A stretch of DNA of 64,000 nt, from contig CM062381.1 in NCBI GenBank assembly GCA_031310005.1, positions 2,790,001-2,854,000 of the forward strand. The letters run 5' to 3'. The notes under the pieces were generated by a model. The model saw nothing but the letters and a program-made list of their open reading frames with translations, had not been told where the DNA came from and ran no database searches. Shown one piece after another: positions 32,964 through 44,323 of the stretch. The position numbers were made by a program, and so were the translations under genes. How positions within the stretch are numbered: position 1 is the stretch's first letter; every line of letters starts with the position of its first letter. This DNA comes from Dactylellina haptotyla. Lineage: Eukaryota; Ascomycota; Orbiliomycetes; Orbiliales; Orbiliaceae.

Positions 32964-33748
32964 CTATGGAGTAGAGAGGGATAGATAGGAGGATCTGGTG
33001 TCGTTGAGCGTAAGTATGAACATACTAGGGGTGGCAATGATACCAAGCAATGTCATGAGAGGGGCAACCAGCCTGACCTCGATTATCAACGAACAAGAAA
33101 AACAAATCATAAGAACGAAGCGAAGAGCTATTGAACTAAAAAACTAACAGCTAAGCCAAAATCCTTACCTGTTGCATTTGGCCCGTTCTATGAGCCGCAG
33201 TGGGTTGATAGATCGTCGACGCCGCCAAGGCAGAACCGGGTCCCTACGGAAATCTCAATATTAGTAATTTTGATTCATGAATTGAGGAACCAACCGGCGA
33301 ACGGACCCCTGGCAAGAAATATTTTGTCCAATCGATATCGTCCCAGTCGATCCGGCGCCCATGCTGGTAAAAACGAGCCACCGGAATACCAGCTTTGATA
33401 TCGTCGATGAGAGCTTGTATGTTGATATGTTGCTCAACAGGCTCAGTCTTCAACCAGTTCTCTAATTCTGGCAACCTATCCTTCGGGTCCAAGGGAATCT
33501 CAATCAAAGGAGCAATCACTGGCAGCTGTACCCGAAAGAAAGAAAGAAAGAACATGGAGTAAAATTGTGCGTTAGTATAGATTCTATATTAAGAACACGG
33601 TATGGATTATATCAGCATTTACATTACTGTGGCCCGCTGCAGAAGCAGCTCGTGTAGATGCAGCCCGTGCAGAAACAGTCCGTGTAGATGGAGCCTGTGC
33701 ATGTACAGAACTAGACTGTTCAGAACCTGATTGCGTTGGAGCAGACAT
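32964..33748 (-). CDS. Small orphan protein with Ser/Ala/Arg repeats and a C-terminal hydrophobic segment
   Basis: Proposed four-exon gene on the minus strand (33748-33628, 33518-33295, 33243-33169, 33077-32964) giving 177 residues. The first exon encodes near-repeats (APSTRTVSAR, AASTRAASAA). The second carries a well-formed segment (LPELENWLKTEPVEQH, RIDWDDIDWTKYFLPG). The last exon adds a hydrophobic stretch (LVAPLMTLLGIIATPSMFIL) that could be one membrane segment, with stop at 32964-32966. All junctions keep phase, but the last acceptor (ATCGAG) is weak and the second uses a GTTGGT donor, so the 3' half is uncertain. There is no signal peptide. I do not recognise it. Confidence 0.5.
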
Positions 33749-35215
33749 CTTCGATGTTGTGGGGTTGTGTGGTCGCGAGTTCGCGTTCGAAAATACGTCG
33801 GCAGTTGTGAATAATACGATGCGATACGATGGAGGTGATTACGGAAGGAAGAAAGCAGTCTTGTAATAACGAAAGGAACGGGAAGAAGGAAAGAATTAAG
33901 CTTGAATAGAGCTGAGCTGGTTTCTTATAGTTTCACCGAGAGTTTGGGAAGGAGAGACCGGTGTGACCTTTTCGCTTTGGTTGAGCAAACAACGGTTAAC
34001 TACCTCGATCCAGCTCAAAGCGTTCTGCCTAGCAAACTATTTCGAATAATGATTATATTTAAACATGGAGTACACCACCGGAGTTCCGATTCGGAGACAA
34101 TTCAGGATATTTACATGCAATATTATTTCACAATAGATTGGAGAATTGGTCAAGAATCCGATCCGGATTCGGTGTCGGCGATAAGCATCGGAGCGCAACG
34201 AAAGCTGGAACAAAGGTAAGCGGACCATTAGCGATGTTCGAACAACAGGGACGATTTTAAATATTTCATGGCACGCGGAGGATATCTTTGAGTAAGTGCA
34301 TCAAAGGACTCTCGCGGCCTGGGAAAGAAAATCAACCCGATATCGATCTGGGTGTCATCTAAATAGCCGAGAAAGTGATACAGTTAGATCTATATATAGA
34401 TGGATTTGCAAGACGAAGAGGCTCGCTAATATGTATCGATGTTAGGGACTGGCTAATGCTAAGGAATATATGTGGAAAGAAAAAAAAGACAAAGGGAACG
34501 AAAAAAAAAAACAGAATCTAAATGGTCTAGAAAAGTAAAAAAAAACACATATTATGCATAAGGTACTTTTTATAAACTAACCACAGAATCAGCAGATTGT
34601 CGATGTCCCTTTACTATGAGGTGGCTGATGAAAAGCTGAAGGATCAATCGGAGCACATATAAATAGATAACTGCCGATGGGAACTATGCCTCAAAGTCCA
34701 ACCCGTCAACCCACGAGGCTGTTAGGTTCCGTGGTTTCGAGACACTAGGCAGAGATGCTTCAAAGCCAAGTGATACCCTCACAAACTACATCTGGAAGGT
34801 GTGGACCGACAATTTAAGTAATTTCAGGGTAGCTGTGATCATTGTAGCGCTCTGGTACTTCAAATCCGCGGAGAGGAATAGAAAATGCGGTGCGTGGTAA
34901 ACATCGCCCCTCGAGGTATTGACCTTGATTAATTTGCAGGGTTACCTGAGGCCCTAAGTGGCCTTGGTGTTGTCGAATGTTGCACAAACGCACCCAGGAA
35001 AACGTGTGTCTGTGAGGCGGTTCCGATTGCACCATTCGCCCACCCATGGTAGCGGGTTGGGAGGGATGAAACCTTCGCTGCGAGATTTTTCCGAGACTAG
35101 GATTTTAAAATCTTTTGCATTTTATAACTATAGTGTATACTTCTTCGGACCAATTCTTACTTGTTCCAATAGCGATATCCGTACAGTAGCACTGGAGTAA
35201 ATCTCGAATTACAAT
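33749..35215. other. Intergenic region, no gene seen
   Basis: About 1.5 kb, with an A-rich stretch at 34475-34560. Frames at 34814-35047 (minus) and 34958-35200 (plus) overlap each other and show no motif. The last part is the MDE1 5' flank. Confidence 0.45.
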
Positions 35216-36343
35216 ATGTCGTCCCCGCTGTCAGAAGAAGAGCAAAACCAGCTGGTCTACTCTGATGACCCCCACCACCCCGCCAACCTGATCTGTATGC
35301 CCTCCAATCTTCTGTTTTCGCAATACCTGGGTATCAAAGAACCCACCAATTAACACAAGACTACCCGCAGGTGAACTATGCCGTAACTTCTACACCCTCG
35401 GCTGGGTTACCGGCACCGGCGGCGGCATCAGCATCCGAAAAGAGTATGTCCTCATTCGAATTTCTGGAACAGCCTGTTGCATTTTCCACCTAACCTCCAA
35501 AATCCGCGTTGTCGATATGCACAAACACACTTTCAGGGCTACACAATAACTGACATATAAAATATATGCATAAAAAAGAGATCACATTTACATCGCCCCT
35601 TCGGGTGTCCAAAAAGAGCGTCTGGCCCCTGAAAATATGTTTGTGATGGAATACCCATCCCTCAACTACCTCCGGCTTCCAGAATCTCTAAAGCCGTCTG
35701 CGTGCACGCCGCTCTTCCTCGCAGCGTACGATAAGGGTGCCGGTGCATGCATCCACACGCACTCGCAATGGGCTGTCCTCGTGACATTGATCAATAAGGG
35801 TAAGACGTTCAAAATTGCAAACACGGAGATGATCAAGGGGATTCCGTGTCCGAGTCGGAAGGGATATTTTGGGTATCATGATACTCTGGAGATTCCGATT
35901 ATTGAGAATACAGCGCAGTAGGTCCTTCTTCGATATTTCTACTCATTAGAGTGCTAATTGAGATTAGTGAAGAGGATTTGAGAGATTCTTTGGCACAAGC
36001 GATAGCGGATTATCCGGTAAGTAGATTTCAAGACGAATATATCAAGGCTTTCTAACGGGTTACATAGGATACATCTGCAGTATTGGTGCGAAGACATGGA
36101 GTGTAAGTCTTTAACAAATCTATGACCCTGAGCGAACAAATTTGATCTAACCGTCAATTAGCTACGTATGGGGTGATACCGTCTGGAAGGCGAAGACGCA
36201 AGCCGAATGGTAGGTCCCCTAGAAATTTCGGGAATTGGCAGTAGCTAACAAGTCCCAGCTACGACTACCTTTTCCAGCTTGCTGTCGAAATGACAAAGCT
36301 CGGCCTCGACCCGGCGGGGCCAATTGAGCCTATTCAGGACTAA
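35216..36343 (+). CDS. MDE1: Methylthioribulose-1-phosphate dehydratase
   Basis: Seven exons (35216-35294, 35371-35443, 35579-35917, 35968-36016, 36068-36102, 36162-36209, 36259-36343) give 235 residues. The enzyme dehydrates 5-methylthioribulose-1-phosphate in the methionine salvage pathway and belongs to the zinc-dependent class II aldolase fold. Visible motifs are [10 protein letters not shown] near the N terminus, [15 protein letters not shown], the metal-binding HTHS (about residues 107-110), [18 protein letters not shown], and the third His in RRHGVYVWG (about 189). The third exon begins after an A-rich, pyrimidine-poor acceptor (AAAAAAG at 35578), but the phase and the [10 protein letters not shown]-type motif require it. 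The gene ends 38 nt before the 3' end of the converging PP2C gene. Confidence 0.93.
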
Positions 36344-36381
36344 ACACGTATATTTGTCAATAGAACTTAAGAATCTTCTAT

Positions 36382-37824
36382 TTAAAAGAAAGCAACAATA
36401 ACAGTAATATCATCCCTATGCTTCTTCGCTGCGTTCTTTCCCGGCGGTAAACTCAGCGTGAACAGCAGCCGACCTTCTCGTACTCCACCCAGCGCGTTCC
36501 TAATCAGGTGAACCCCTACGTTCCCGTCGTCTTCAAACACAAACATCTCCTCTTGGCTCTGCGTCAACCTTGTTTTCCTCCGTTCCTTATTTTCTATATG
36601 GTCGTCCGTCCACCTCCCCACCAGTGCTACGGCATCCTGGCTGCTAAGAAAGTCCCACAGCCCGTCCGTAGCCAACACCACGAAATCGCCTTCTTTGGGG
36701 GCAGTATAAGCTGTAACTTCAGGTTCTGCGGTAATGTACGGCGGGGACTTAATGACATCATACTGCGTACCGCTGCGCAGCCGCTTTGCCCCGCCATCTT
36801 CGTGGAGTTTGAAACGCTTGTTGCCGAACGCTCTGCTCACCGCTAGGTCGCCCATGAGTCTGTTTTGTAATATCACGTCCTTCTCGCCAGGGTGTTCGGC
36901 AGTAACCCTTTTGACTTCATCAGGGTTGCTCGCAAAGTTTTGGTCTGTGGAGAGGGGTATCGATAGCCATCGTGTGTTTTGGGGGCTACCAATACGTTTG
37001 CCATATACACAGCGGGAATCGCCAGTGCAGGCGGTGAAGAGGCGATTGTGGCGGGCGTCGTAGAAGGATAGGAGGGCGCAGGAACCTTGTGTCGCTATGG
37101 CGGGTGATGAAGAGTTAGATAGAATGGATGCGTCGAGCGTGGTGAAGGCGGTTGAAATTGTAGATTTGACGAGGTCTTCGGTTGGAGGTGAGGATGCCTG
37201 ATGAGATTCGTAGAGGGCGAGGAGAGCACGGTAGACTTGTTTTATTAGGACGTCCCTGAGGTATCGTGAGGTTCTGTAGCCACTTTGTTTTTTCGTATGA
37301 ATCGTAATTAGAATAATGTAAACATCTACGAATGATTGAGTGGTGATGGGGCCAAGGTCTCACTAGTGGCCATCGCAAACGGCAAAGAATGACCAGCAGT
37401 GCTCCGGGCCATGGTCTAAGAGGGTACTATGCGCATCTGGGAGAAACTCGTAGGCAAAGGCATCCTCATTCTCTTCATGCGCCGGCAGAGATGCAATTTG
37501 CAATCTTGATATGCGTGAGGTATCCAGTTGCGGAATAGGCGAGACTTCGAGGGCTTCTTTATTTAGAATATAAGTCGCCTCTGCAGTTGATATTTGACCA
37601 TAAGCTTCACGGTCGGACCCGGGTTCGTGGTAGAGACGAACGCCAGAGTCGTCACATGCGATCGCTGGCTCGAGGGCATTACTTCCACCGGCGTTGATAC
37701 CAACCCTGCCCATGGAAGGTTGATTTTGAGGCTTATGGCGGCGAGTGGCAGCAGGCATGCTTACGAGATGGATGCAGCTCGCAGGGAAAGGTACCCGCGC
37801 CAGAGGTTTTACGCATTCGCTCAC
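36382..37824 (-). CDS. PP2C-family protein phosphatase, pyruvate dehydrogenase phosphatase type
   Basis: Two exons (37824-37364, 37282-36382) give 453 residues. The PP2C core is complete: HEENEDAFAYEF, FFAVCDGH joined by splicing to YGYRTS, the ATQGSCALL and TGDSRCVYG strands, LMGDLAVSRAFGN, LATDGLWDFLS and the C-terminal HRDDITVIVAFF. The metal-binding Asp residues lie in the EDAF, DGH, DG and DD motifs. The large insert between the TGDSR and GDLAVSRAFGN motifs, and the Arg-containing N terminus, resemble the mitochondrial pyruvate dehydrogenase phosphatases (Ptc5/Ptc6 class); that specificity is inferred. An alternative start at 37758 (MPAATRRHK) would also give a basic N terminus. Confidence 0.88.
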
Positions 37825-39195
37825 AACACAGCAACATATTCATGCCACGCGTGGCCGGTACCATACATATACGTTCAGCCGATCAGCCGTATGGAGCATA
37901 TATTAGGTATCTTAGCTGATACAAAGGATAATTCGGCTTTGTTTGTAGGGTATATCCTTTCAGTTCACAGGAAGCTTCTCAAGATGCACTTAATTGACTG
38001 GGTGTTACAGTTAAACCCAATGTTAACGTGTCTCGTAAACCAATGTTAACCAATGTTGCAAGCATGGTAACCCGCCCTGTACGCAACCCTTCCCGTGCCG
38101 TAGGTATAGAATATACACCGAGGATGTCCGAATGAGACCTCTTCATTGACATATCGCACCTGGAGTGTCTGAAACCTCTGGCGTCTAAACTAAGACAAGT
38201 GAGCCAGTTCTTCGCGCCACTCAACATCGCCGAATTAGCTAGGTGTTGTCCGCTGTCCGAGCTCCAAAAAGACCCGAGTATTTCCTCATACAAAAGTACG
38301 CGGCTGAAGATGTGAGCCTCAAGATCGATCGGAGATGCGGAAATACGGAGACGCAGAAAGCCTACGTCAAACTAACTGCAGCTGCAAGGAAGAATGTAAC
38401 AACGAAATTAAAGCTTGCGCGTTATTCTAAAATTATCGTTCCTTCATTTGTAAATTCATCGAGCAGCACATATCCAGTTTTTGGTTCGTCGGTCGGCTCT
38501 TGAGAGGAATGAAAAGAAATAGATTACGATAATTCTTGCCATAGAGCTTACAATTTTATCAATTGTAAACCTTTATGGCTAGTATTTAAAGGTCTCTATT
38601 AAAAAATATGATGTCATGTTTATACGTTTCAAATTATAGAAGTGTCTTTTCGCGGGACCATGACAGCATCTGGTTTACGAGACAAAGGAATGCCCAAAAA
38701 TGTCCGAAAATGAAATTATATTTTCTTAGTTAAGATGTTTGGCAATTACTTCTCCCTCTGTGGCTTACTCTCTCAAAATCGGCGAAACCCTTGTGGGTAA
38801 AGGTTGCCTGACACTAGATTCGAGACCACATTCTGGACAAATAGCCAAGGGTCTGGAATATATCTGGTTCTGCTATATAAGAATTCATTCCGTTTGTATT
38901 TTTTATCTACCTTAAATATTTTATTGAGAAACGAAGTTCTTTGTGTTGTAGTCTTTAGTAAGTAAGGCAGATAAAGCTTTTAAAGAGAAATTGCCTTTTT
39001 GTATAAAACATTGAGAGCAAGATTCTTATTTCTCAACTCCTATACGTCTTAATAAACCCGACTAAAATATATTAAATAGCCTGGGAATATATACCTCGGG
39101 AACCGGTACGTAATGTTCTATAGGATGGTTACGTTTTGAGCAAGTCCTTGGTCTAATAAAAATTTTGAGCTACCAAAGGAAATCTTGAGCCCCGA
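37825..39195. other. Intergenic region between PP2C and bHLH genes
   Basis: About 1.4 kb with no supported gene. At 38005-38055 the motif CCAATGTTAAC or a close variant occurs three times. The part from 38520 to 39120 is AT-rich with short palindromes (such as CAATTTTATCAATTG near 38551), probably the bHLH promoter. Confidence 0.45.
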
Positions 39196-40134
39196 ATGTC
39201 TTTCAATCCGAGTACCGAGTCTTTAGATTGCGTTTCGGAAGTACTACCTGAGAAACTTTCAGCAATCGATGCTCTGAGCCTCGATTCTTCTATATCATTT
39301 TTGAATAGGGATATTTGGCTCTTCAATGATTCAATACCCAATGGGTTGGATTTCCGAGACCCACTTGCTGAAGATGTCGTATCGACCATCTGCACAGTGC
39401 CTGCACTTCAATATAATACTATCACGCCACTTCCAGACTTTGAAGCCAATATTGAATATCAGGATAAGGTCGTTGCGTACCTAGCGAGTAGCGCGCACAC
39501 TTACTTGGAAGGTAGCACGGTTATACCTGCCTCAGAACAAATCGACGTCGAGGACCCCCTACTTGCAGAAGTTTGGAGTCTCGCGGGCACTCATATCGCT
39601 GGTGATCAACAAAAGTCAAGTTATATTTCGTCTTCTGAATTAGAAGTGGCACCATGTCACAAGGAGGTCAATCAGCCAGTTAAAAAAAAGAAAGGGAGAC
39701 CGCGTAAGGGAGGGAAAGTATCAGAGCCATCCCACATCTCATACTCCGAAGGATATGAAGCATTGGAAGCTGAAAGAGCTAAAAGAGCTGCCCATTCGAC
39801 GGTTGAGAAACGTTACCGTATCAATTTAAGCCAAAAGCTCGATGAGCTAAAGGATCAATTAGCTAGCATATCGGAGTCTGAGGGTACGGATCTTACAGTC
39901 CAACTTAAAAAGAAGCACCCGTATCAAGAATCCAGCAAGATTCGAAAGTCAGATATTCTTTCAGAAGCGGCTAGCTTTATTGCGCAGAGCCAAAAGGAGA
40001 AAGTGCTCTTAAGGAAAGAAATCGAATTCCTAAGAGCCCGGGCCATGAACTTGGAAAAATTTACAAAATGCCAAGATTGCGTACTATTAAAGCAAGTCAG
40101 CGCTATGGCGCTTGCAAAAAACGAGTGCCGCTAA
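39196..40134 (+). CDS. bHLH transcription factor with SREBP-like basic region and AT-hook
   Basis: A single exon of 312 codons. Residues 1-150 are acidic with no known domain and may be an activation region. An AT-hook-like KKKKGRPRKGGK at about 155-167 precedes the basic region RAAHSTVEKRYRINL at about 196-210, which has the H-x3-E-x-RYR pattern; Tyr in place of the usual Arg is the mark of SREBP-type factors, which bind both E-boxes and sterol elements. Helix 1, a charged loop (TVQLKKKHPYQESS), helix 2 (KIRKSDILSEAASFIAQSQ) and a coiled coil follow, ending in a short Cys-containing tail. There is no transmembrane helix, so it is not a full membrane-bound SREBP. Codon use is AT-richer than in its neighbours. 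Target genes cannot be inferred. Confidence 0.88.
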   Translation: MSFNPSTESLDCVSEVLPEKLSAIDALSLDSSISFLNRDIWLFNDSIPNGLDFRDPLAEDVVSTICTVPALQYNTITPLPDFEANIEYQDKVVAYLASSAHTYLEGSTVIPASEQIDVEDPLLAEVWSLAGTHIAGDQQKSSYISSSELEVAPCHKEVNQPVKKKKGRPRKGGKVSEPSHISYSEGYEALEAERAKRAAHSTVEKRYRINLSQKLDELKDQLASISESEGTDLTVQLKKKHPYQESSKIRKSDILSEAASFIAQSQKEKVLLRKEIEFLRARAMNLEKFTKCQDCVLLKQVSAMALAKNECR

Positions 40135-40548
40135 TATATCCTAAACCTATCCTAGGATCCTGTAGCAATAGGAAATATGATCTGATATTCCGATATGTAT
40201 AGACTTCAAGTTATTTTATCCTGTTAGCTATCTCAAGGGTATTAAAATGTAATGCTAGAGGTATGGAATACATGTTTTCTTGTAGGAAATGCGATGAATC
40301 AGTGAGGGTTTATCATATGCCCAGCTAGCTAAGAGTTCTTATTATCTTTGTCTTCGCCTGTGAGATATCTCGTGTATTCGATGCGTTGTCCGCTGCCAAA
40401 ATGTAACACGCCAGCCAGCTTGGAGGGGTCCTTTTTGGCGATAAGCTGTGCTACCTAACATTAAACACCACCAGTGCCACGCAGCTTCTACGTCCCTGCT
40501 CTCGAGCTCCTCTCCTCCCCCAAGTCTCTTCAAAAGCTCGAATTCACA
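40135..40548. other. Short intergenic region between bHLH and CAP2
   Basis: This holds the bHLH 3' flank and CAP2 promoter. The stretch at 40490-40545 is pyrimidine-rich (CTCTCCTCCCCC). No gene is seen. Confidence 0.45.
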
Positions 40549-41669
40549 ATGGCAGACCCCTTTGATTCCGCTCTGTAAGTTTCAGCGAGCTCCACCATCG
40601 TTCTGTTGGGGTTATGATTCAATGAGAGAAGGAAGCTTCCCCCCGCTAACCCAGTACCCCGCGCCGGGGTCGGACCTACAGCGACCTCCTCCGCCGCCTC
40701 AATCCCAAACACATCACTAAGAACTTGAATACCTTGATCGGCTTGGTTCCGGACCTGACCGAAGACCTTCTCTCCTCCGTCGATCAACCGTTACAAATCG
40801 CACGATGCAAAAAGTCCGGACGTGACTACCTTTTGTGCGATTACAATCGTGACGGGGACAGCTACAGATCGCCGTGGAGCAATGAATTCGACCCCCCTCT
40901 TAGCGACGGCACCCTGCCGAGTGAGAAGATCAGGAAGATCGAAGTACTGGCGAACGAGGCATTTGACGTTTACAGAGAACTGTAGGGCTTCATGAACCAA
41001 CCAGAATGGAGTGTATTTTCAAAAAGTTAATGGGATGAATGGATAGATACTACGAAGGCGGCGTATCGAGTGTGTACTTCTGGAACCTAGACGACGGATT
41101 TGCGGGTGTCGTGCTTCTGAAGAAGTCTACCACGGCGACATCGAAGAACACGGGTAGCTGGGACTCCATCCACGTTTTCGAAGCCATCGACAGGGGTAGG
41201 ACGGCGCATTACAAGCTCACCAGCACGGTTATCTTGAACATGGAGAACACGACCGATGCGATTGGAACGATGGATCTCAGTGGGAATATGACCCGGCAGG
41301 TGGAATCAGACTTGCCGGTGGTCGACGATAATTCGCATATTTCGAATATCGGAAGGCTGGTGGAGGATATGGAATTGAAGATGAGGAATTTGCTGCGTGC
41401 GTGCTCCTTCTCTCTGTCTATCTCTCTATTTGTAAAAGGAGGTAATATGGAAGCTAACTGTCAGGTGCTGGATACAGAGGAGGTTTACTTTGGCAAGGGT
41501 GGGTTGTAGTTCTAGCTTGATGTATTGCTGGAAAAGCGGATTGCTAACTGATACCTATTTTATAGCCAAGGACGTTGTGAACGATCTGAGAAGCGTGACC
41601 AACCTGACGGACGTCAACAGAGACCGGGCCGCCCACTCGCACGTCATGTCGTCCATGCTCACACGGTAA
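40549..41669 (+). CDS. CAP2: F-actin-capping protein subunit beta
   Basis: Five exons (40549-40574, 40682-40981, 41047-41396, 41478-41498, 41566-41669) give 266 residues. With the alpha subunit it caps actin-filament barbed ends. Family sequence is clear throughout: [75 protein letters not shown], and the C-terminal [19 protein letters not shown]. The fourth exon is only 21 nt and carries EVYFGK; without it the frame is lost. The second intron has a weak acceptor region but is fixed by phase. The intron after the first 26 nt is conserved in style with other fungal actin-capping genes. Confidence 0.94.
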
Positions 41670-42383
41670 GGCGGTCTGTGGGGCTAGAAGATGAGATCAT
41701 AGCTCTCGCGGGGGGTTCTGTATGCGGGCCTTGTATAGCAAAAGAAATGCAAATGATAAACATGCTATTCGCCATGATGCTGCGCCGTTACTTATCTTTG
41801 AGACCCCCTCTGTGTGCTCTGGTAGATTTCATATAATTTTTTGTTCGTGCAGAACCGGGCAGGATTTAGCCGAAGCACGCGCCGGGGGGCAGAATCGCCA
41901 TTGAAATTGTGTGCGCGAGTTTCCCGCTCGCGAAATTTGACCAGGCTAGCTTCTATTCCTCCCTCTTCTCTTCTCCTCATCGCAACTTCAACCTCCACCG
42001 GCTTCCTTCCTTGCCCTCACGACAGACTCGCATCCGCCGTATCCGCCCCCCAAAACTGCATAATTGAACCTGTAGCAACGTCCCAGCCCCGGCCTCACGA
42101 TAGGCCTCCTTTTCCCCTTCGCACACGAGCGCGCCCGCCCGAATTTCCCGCCGAACGCCCTTACGAGACACCAACTGACTCAGCGAATCCTGAATTCTGA
42201 CGCATTTTTCTCCCCGTTCGGGCACCAAACAGCATCCCGCCACCCTCCCGTGTCCCCGCAGTAACCTCCGATTCTTATCCCCCCCGACTACATTTAAACC
42301 CGCCGACTACATTTTACAGCTTCCCCCCCAGTCTCGAAACTTCGAAGCCTCAAGCTCCTCCGCAAAGGAACTAGACCGAAAAG
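41670..42383. other. CAP2 3' flank and TFIIS promoter
   Basis: GC-rich and pyrimidine-rich sequence (41930-42380). Open frames on both strands are short and overlap each other; no gene is called. Confidence 0.45.
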
Positions 42384-43666
42384 ATGCCGCGGATGGAAGC
42401 GAAGGACATCAAGATCCATGGCGCAAACCTGGATAAGGCCGTTCGCGACAAGCTGCCAGCCGATCACATCGCCGGTATCCTGGGGAGATTGAAGAGTGAG
42501 GTTGTCGCGACAGAGCAGGTTTTGAGGGTATGCGAGATATTCGTTCTTTTTTTCCCTTTCTCTCCCCCCATCTGTTTGCTCCCCAGCGGCGACGGGATTT
42601 GCGCATCCGGGTTTTCGCACACATAAGCGGTCTGGTAGAGTGCCGGCTTATCGCAGATTTTGAACCCGGTGCCTGGGGGGTCGATGAGTGTACGTGAGCT
42701 AACAGCATCTACTGTAGGAAACCAAAATCGGCATGATTGTAAACAAGCTACGCGGTCACTCCGACAAAGCCGTCTCCGAACTCGCAAAGGATATCGTCAA
42801 CAAGTGGAAGAAGGATGTTAGTATCAAGCCTAAATCCGGCTCGTCAGGCGATACGAAGGGAGGAGTTGCGATGAAGAAGGAGTCCAGCACCAACGGCACC
42901 TCGGGTCGCGATACACCAAACAAGTCCACCCCGACACCGACGGCAGCGCGCAAAGGCAGTTCCTCTGTCGACCCCATGAAGCGAACCCACAAAACCGACG
43001 GCGTCAATTGCGACGTTTACGGCGACGATGTTCGAAGCAAGTCGCTGGGAATGATTTACGACGGAATGGTCGTTGGATCCGATGCGAGTATGTCATCCCA
43101 TGTTTCCCATAGGTTTCCTCCGGGTATCCATAGCACAGCAGGTTGACACAATCATTCTACCTTTTAACAGCACCCGATGAGGTTTTCAAGCTTGCGAAGG
43201 AGACGGAGCAGTGCCTGTACACTAACCACAGCAAGAGAACCGATGGCCCGTATCGCGCAAAACTTCGATCCTTGTTCTTCAACCTGAAAGACCCCAAGAA
43301 TCCTAACCTGAGAAAGAACGTCTTGTCGGGGAGAATAGAACCGGTTCGACTCGCCATGATGTCATCAGAGGAGATGGCATCTGCCGAACGAAAACGCGAG
43401 GACGAGAAGATCGAAGAAGAGAATATGAAGGAGGCCATGGTTGCGAAGGCTCCCACCAGCGTTACAGACCAGCTACGCTGCGGCAAGTGCGGCAAGCGGA
43501 ATGTTTCGTACAGTCAGGCACAGACCCGATCTGCCGACGAACCGATGACGACGGTGAGCCAAAATTTTACCCGTTCTCTACGTATCTCCTTGCTCTGAAT
43601 ACTGATAATTGTGTCTGCTAGTTCTGCGAATGTTTGCAATGCGGTCATCGCTGGAAGTTCTCTTGA
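42384..43666 (+). CDS. DST1: Transcription elongation factor TFIIS
   Basis: Four exons (42384-42527, 42718-43087, 43171-43553, 43622-43666) give 313 residues. TFIIS rescues arrested RNA polymerase II by stimulating transcript cleavage. The N-terminal domain I (residues 1-80) is typical; a Ser/Thr/Lys-rich linker follows, then the central three-helix domain (VRSKSLGMIYDGM ... YTNHSKRTDGPYRAKLRSL ... NLKDPKNPNLRKNVLSG). The zinc ribbon is CGKCGKRNVSYSQ, the acidic loop RSADEPMTT with the catalytic Asp-Glu pair, and CxxC in FCECLQCGHRW. The last exon (15 codons with stop) supplies the second half of the zinc ribbon, so the final intron is certain from the fold. Confidence 0.95.
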
Positions 43667-44323
43667 TCTATCTGCGCCCGCTCCAATTATATCTTTTGCA
43701 CCAACTTGTGTTTCTTCTACTGACCATACATACCCGGTTGATTTTCGCACACGATTCCCCATCCGCTTGCTCTTTATCACGCCGATATGCCTTGCCATAT
43801 ATGATGCCAGCTATCGGATCTGATTGATGGAATCCCGGTATTATTGGGGAAATGCTGTCATATATCTGCCTCCAACTGCTTCACAACTGGTGTTTTTTCT
43901 TCTAGCGGACATCTTCTATCCCTTTTGGTGCTATACATCCTCGCAGGTTTCTTCGTCTCTATATCAATTTCGATTCTCTTGTAAACTACGTTTCGAAAGT
44001 AATACAGCTCTTAGACTGAATACATTTTATTACCACCACCACAATCTCTCTCTCTCCGTCTGCTACAACCTCCAATCACACGTGTACATGTCCATGCCAT
44101 CCACAATGGTGACCTTCTTTCCAAGTGAAATGCATTTTATTGGTGTTGCGCCGCTGTTCCTGCAGGACGTTTGTTATCGATAACCGCAAACTCCCACCGA
44201 AGCGACAACTGTGGGGGCCCTGCCAAAAAAACTCCCACAATTTAAAACACCAGCTCCCATTCGACGGCGCCATCTCGCACGCGAGCTCGAGCTCGAATCT
44301 CCAATCCCGCCCCGTCCGAGCCA
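43667..44323. other. Intergenic region between TFIIS and NDUFAF7
   Basis: The TFIIS 3' flank is AT-rich; a CTCTCT run lies near 44047. Overlapping open frames have no recognisable content. Confidence 0.4.

Noticed and set aside
39196-40134. Full-length SREBP homologue
   Set aside because: The protein is only 312 residues and has no transmembrane helices or regulatory C-terminal domain.
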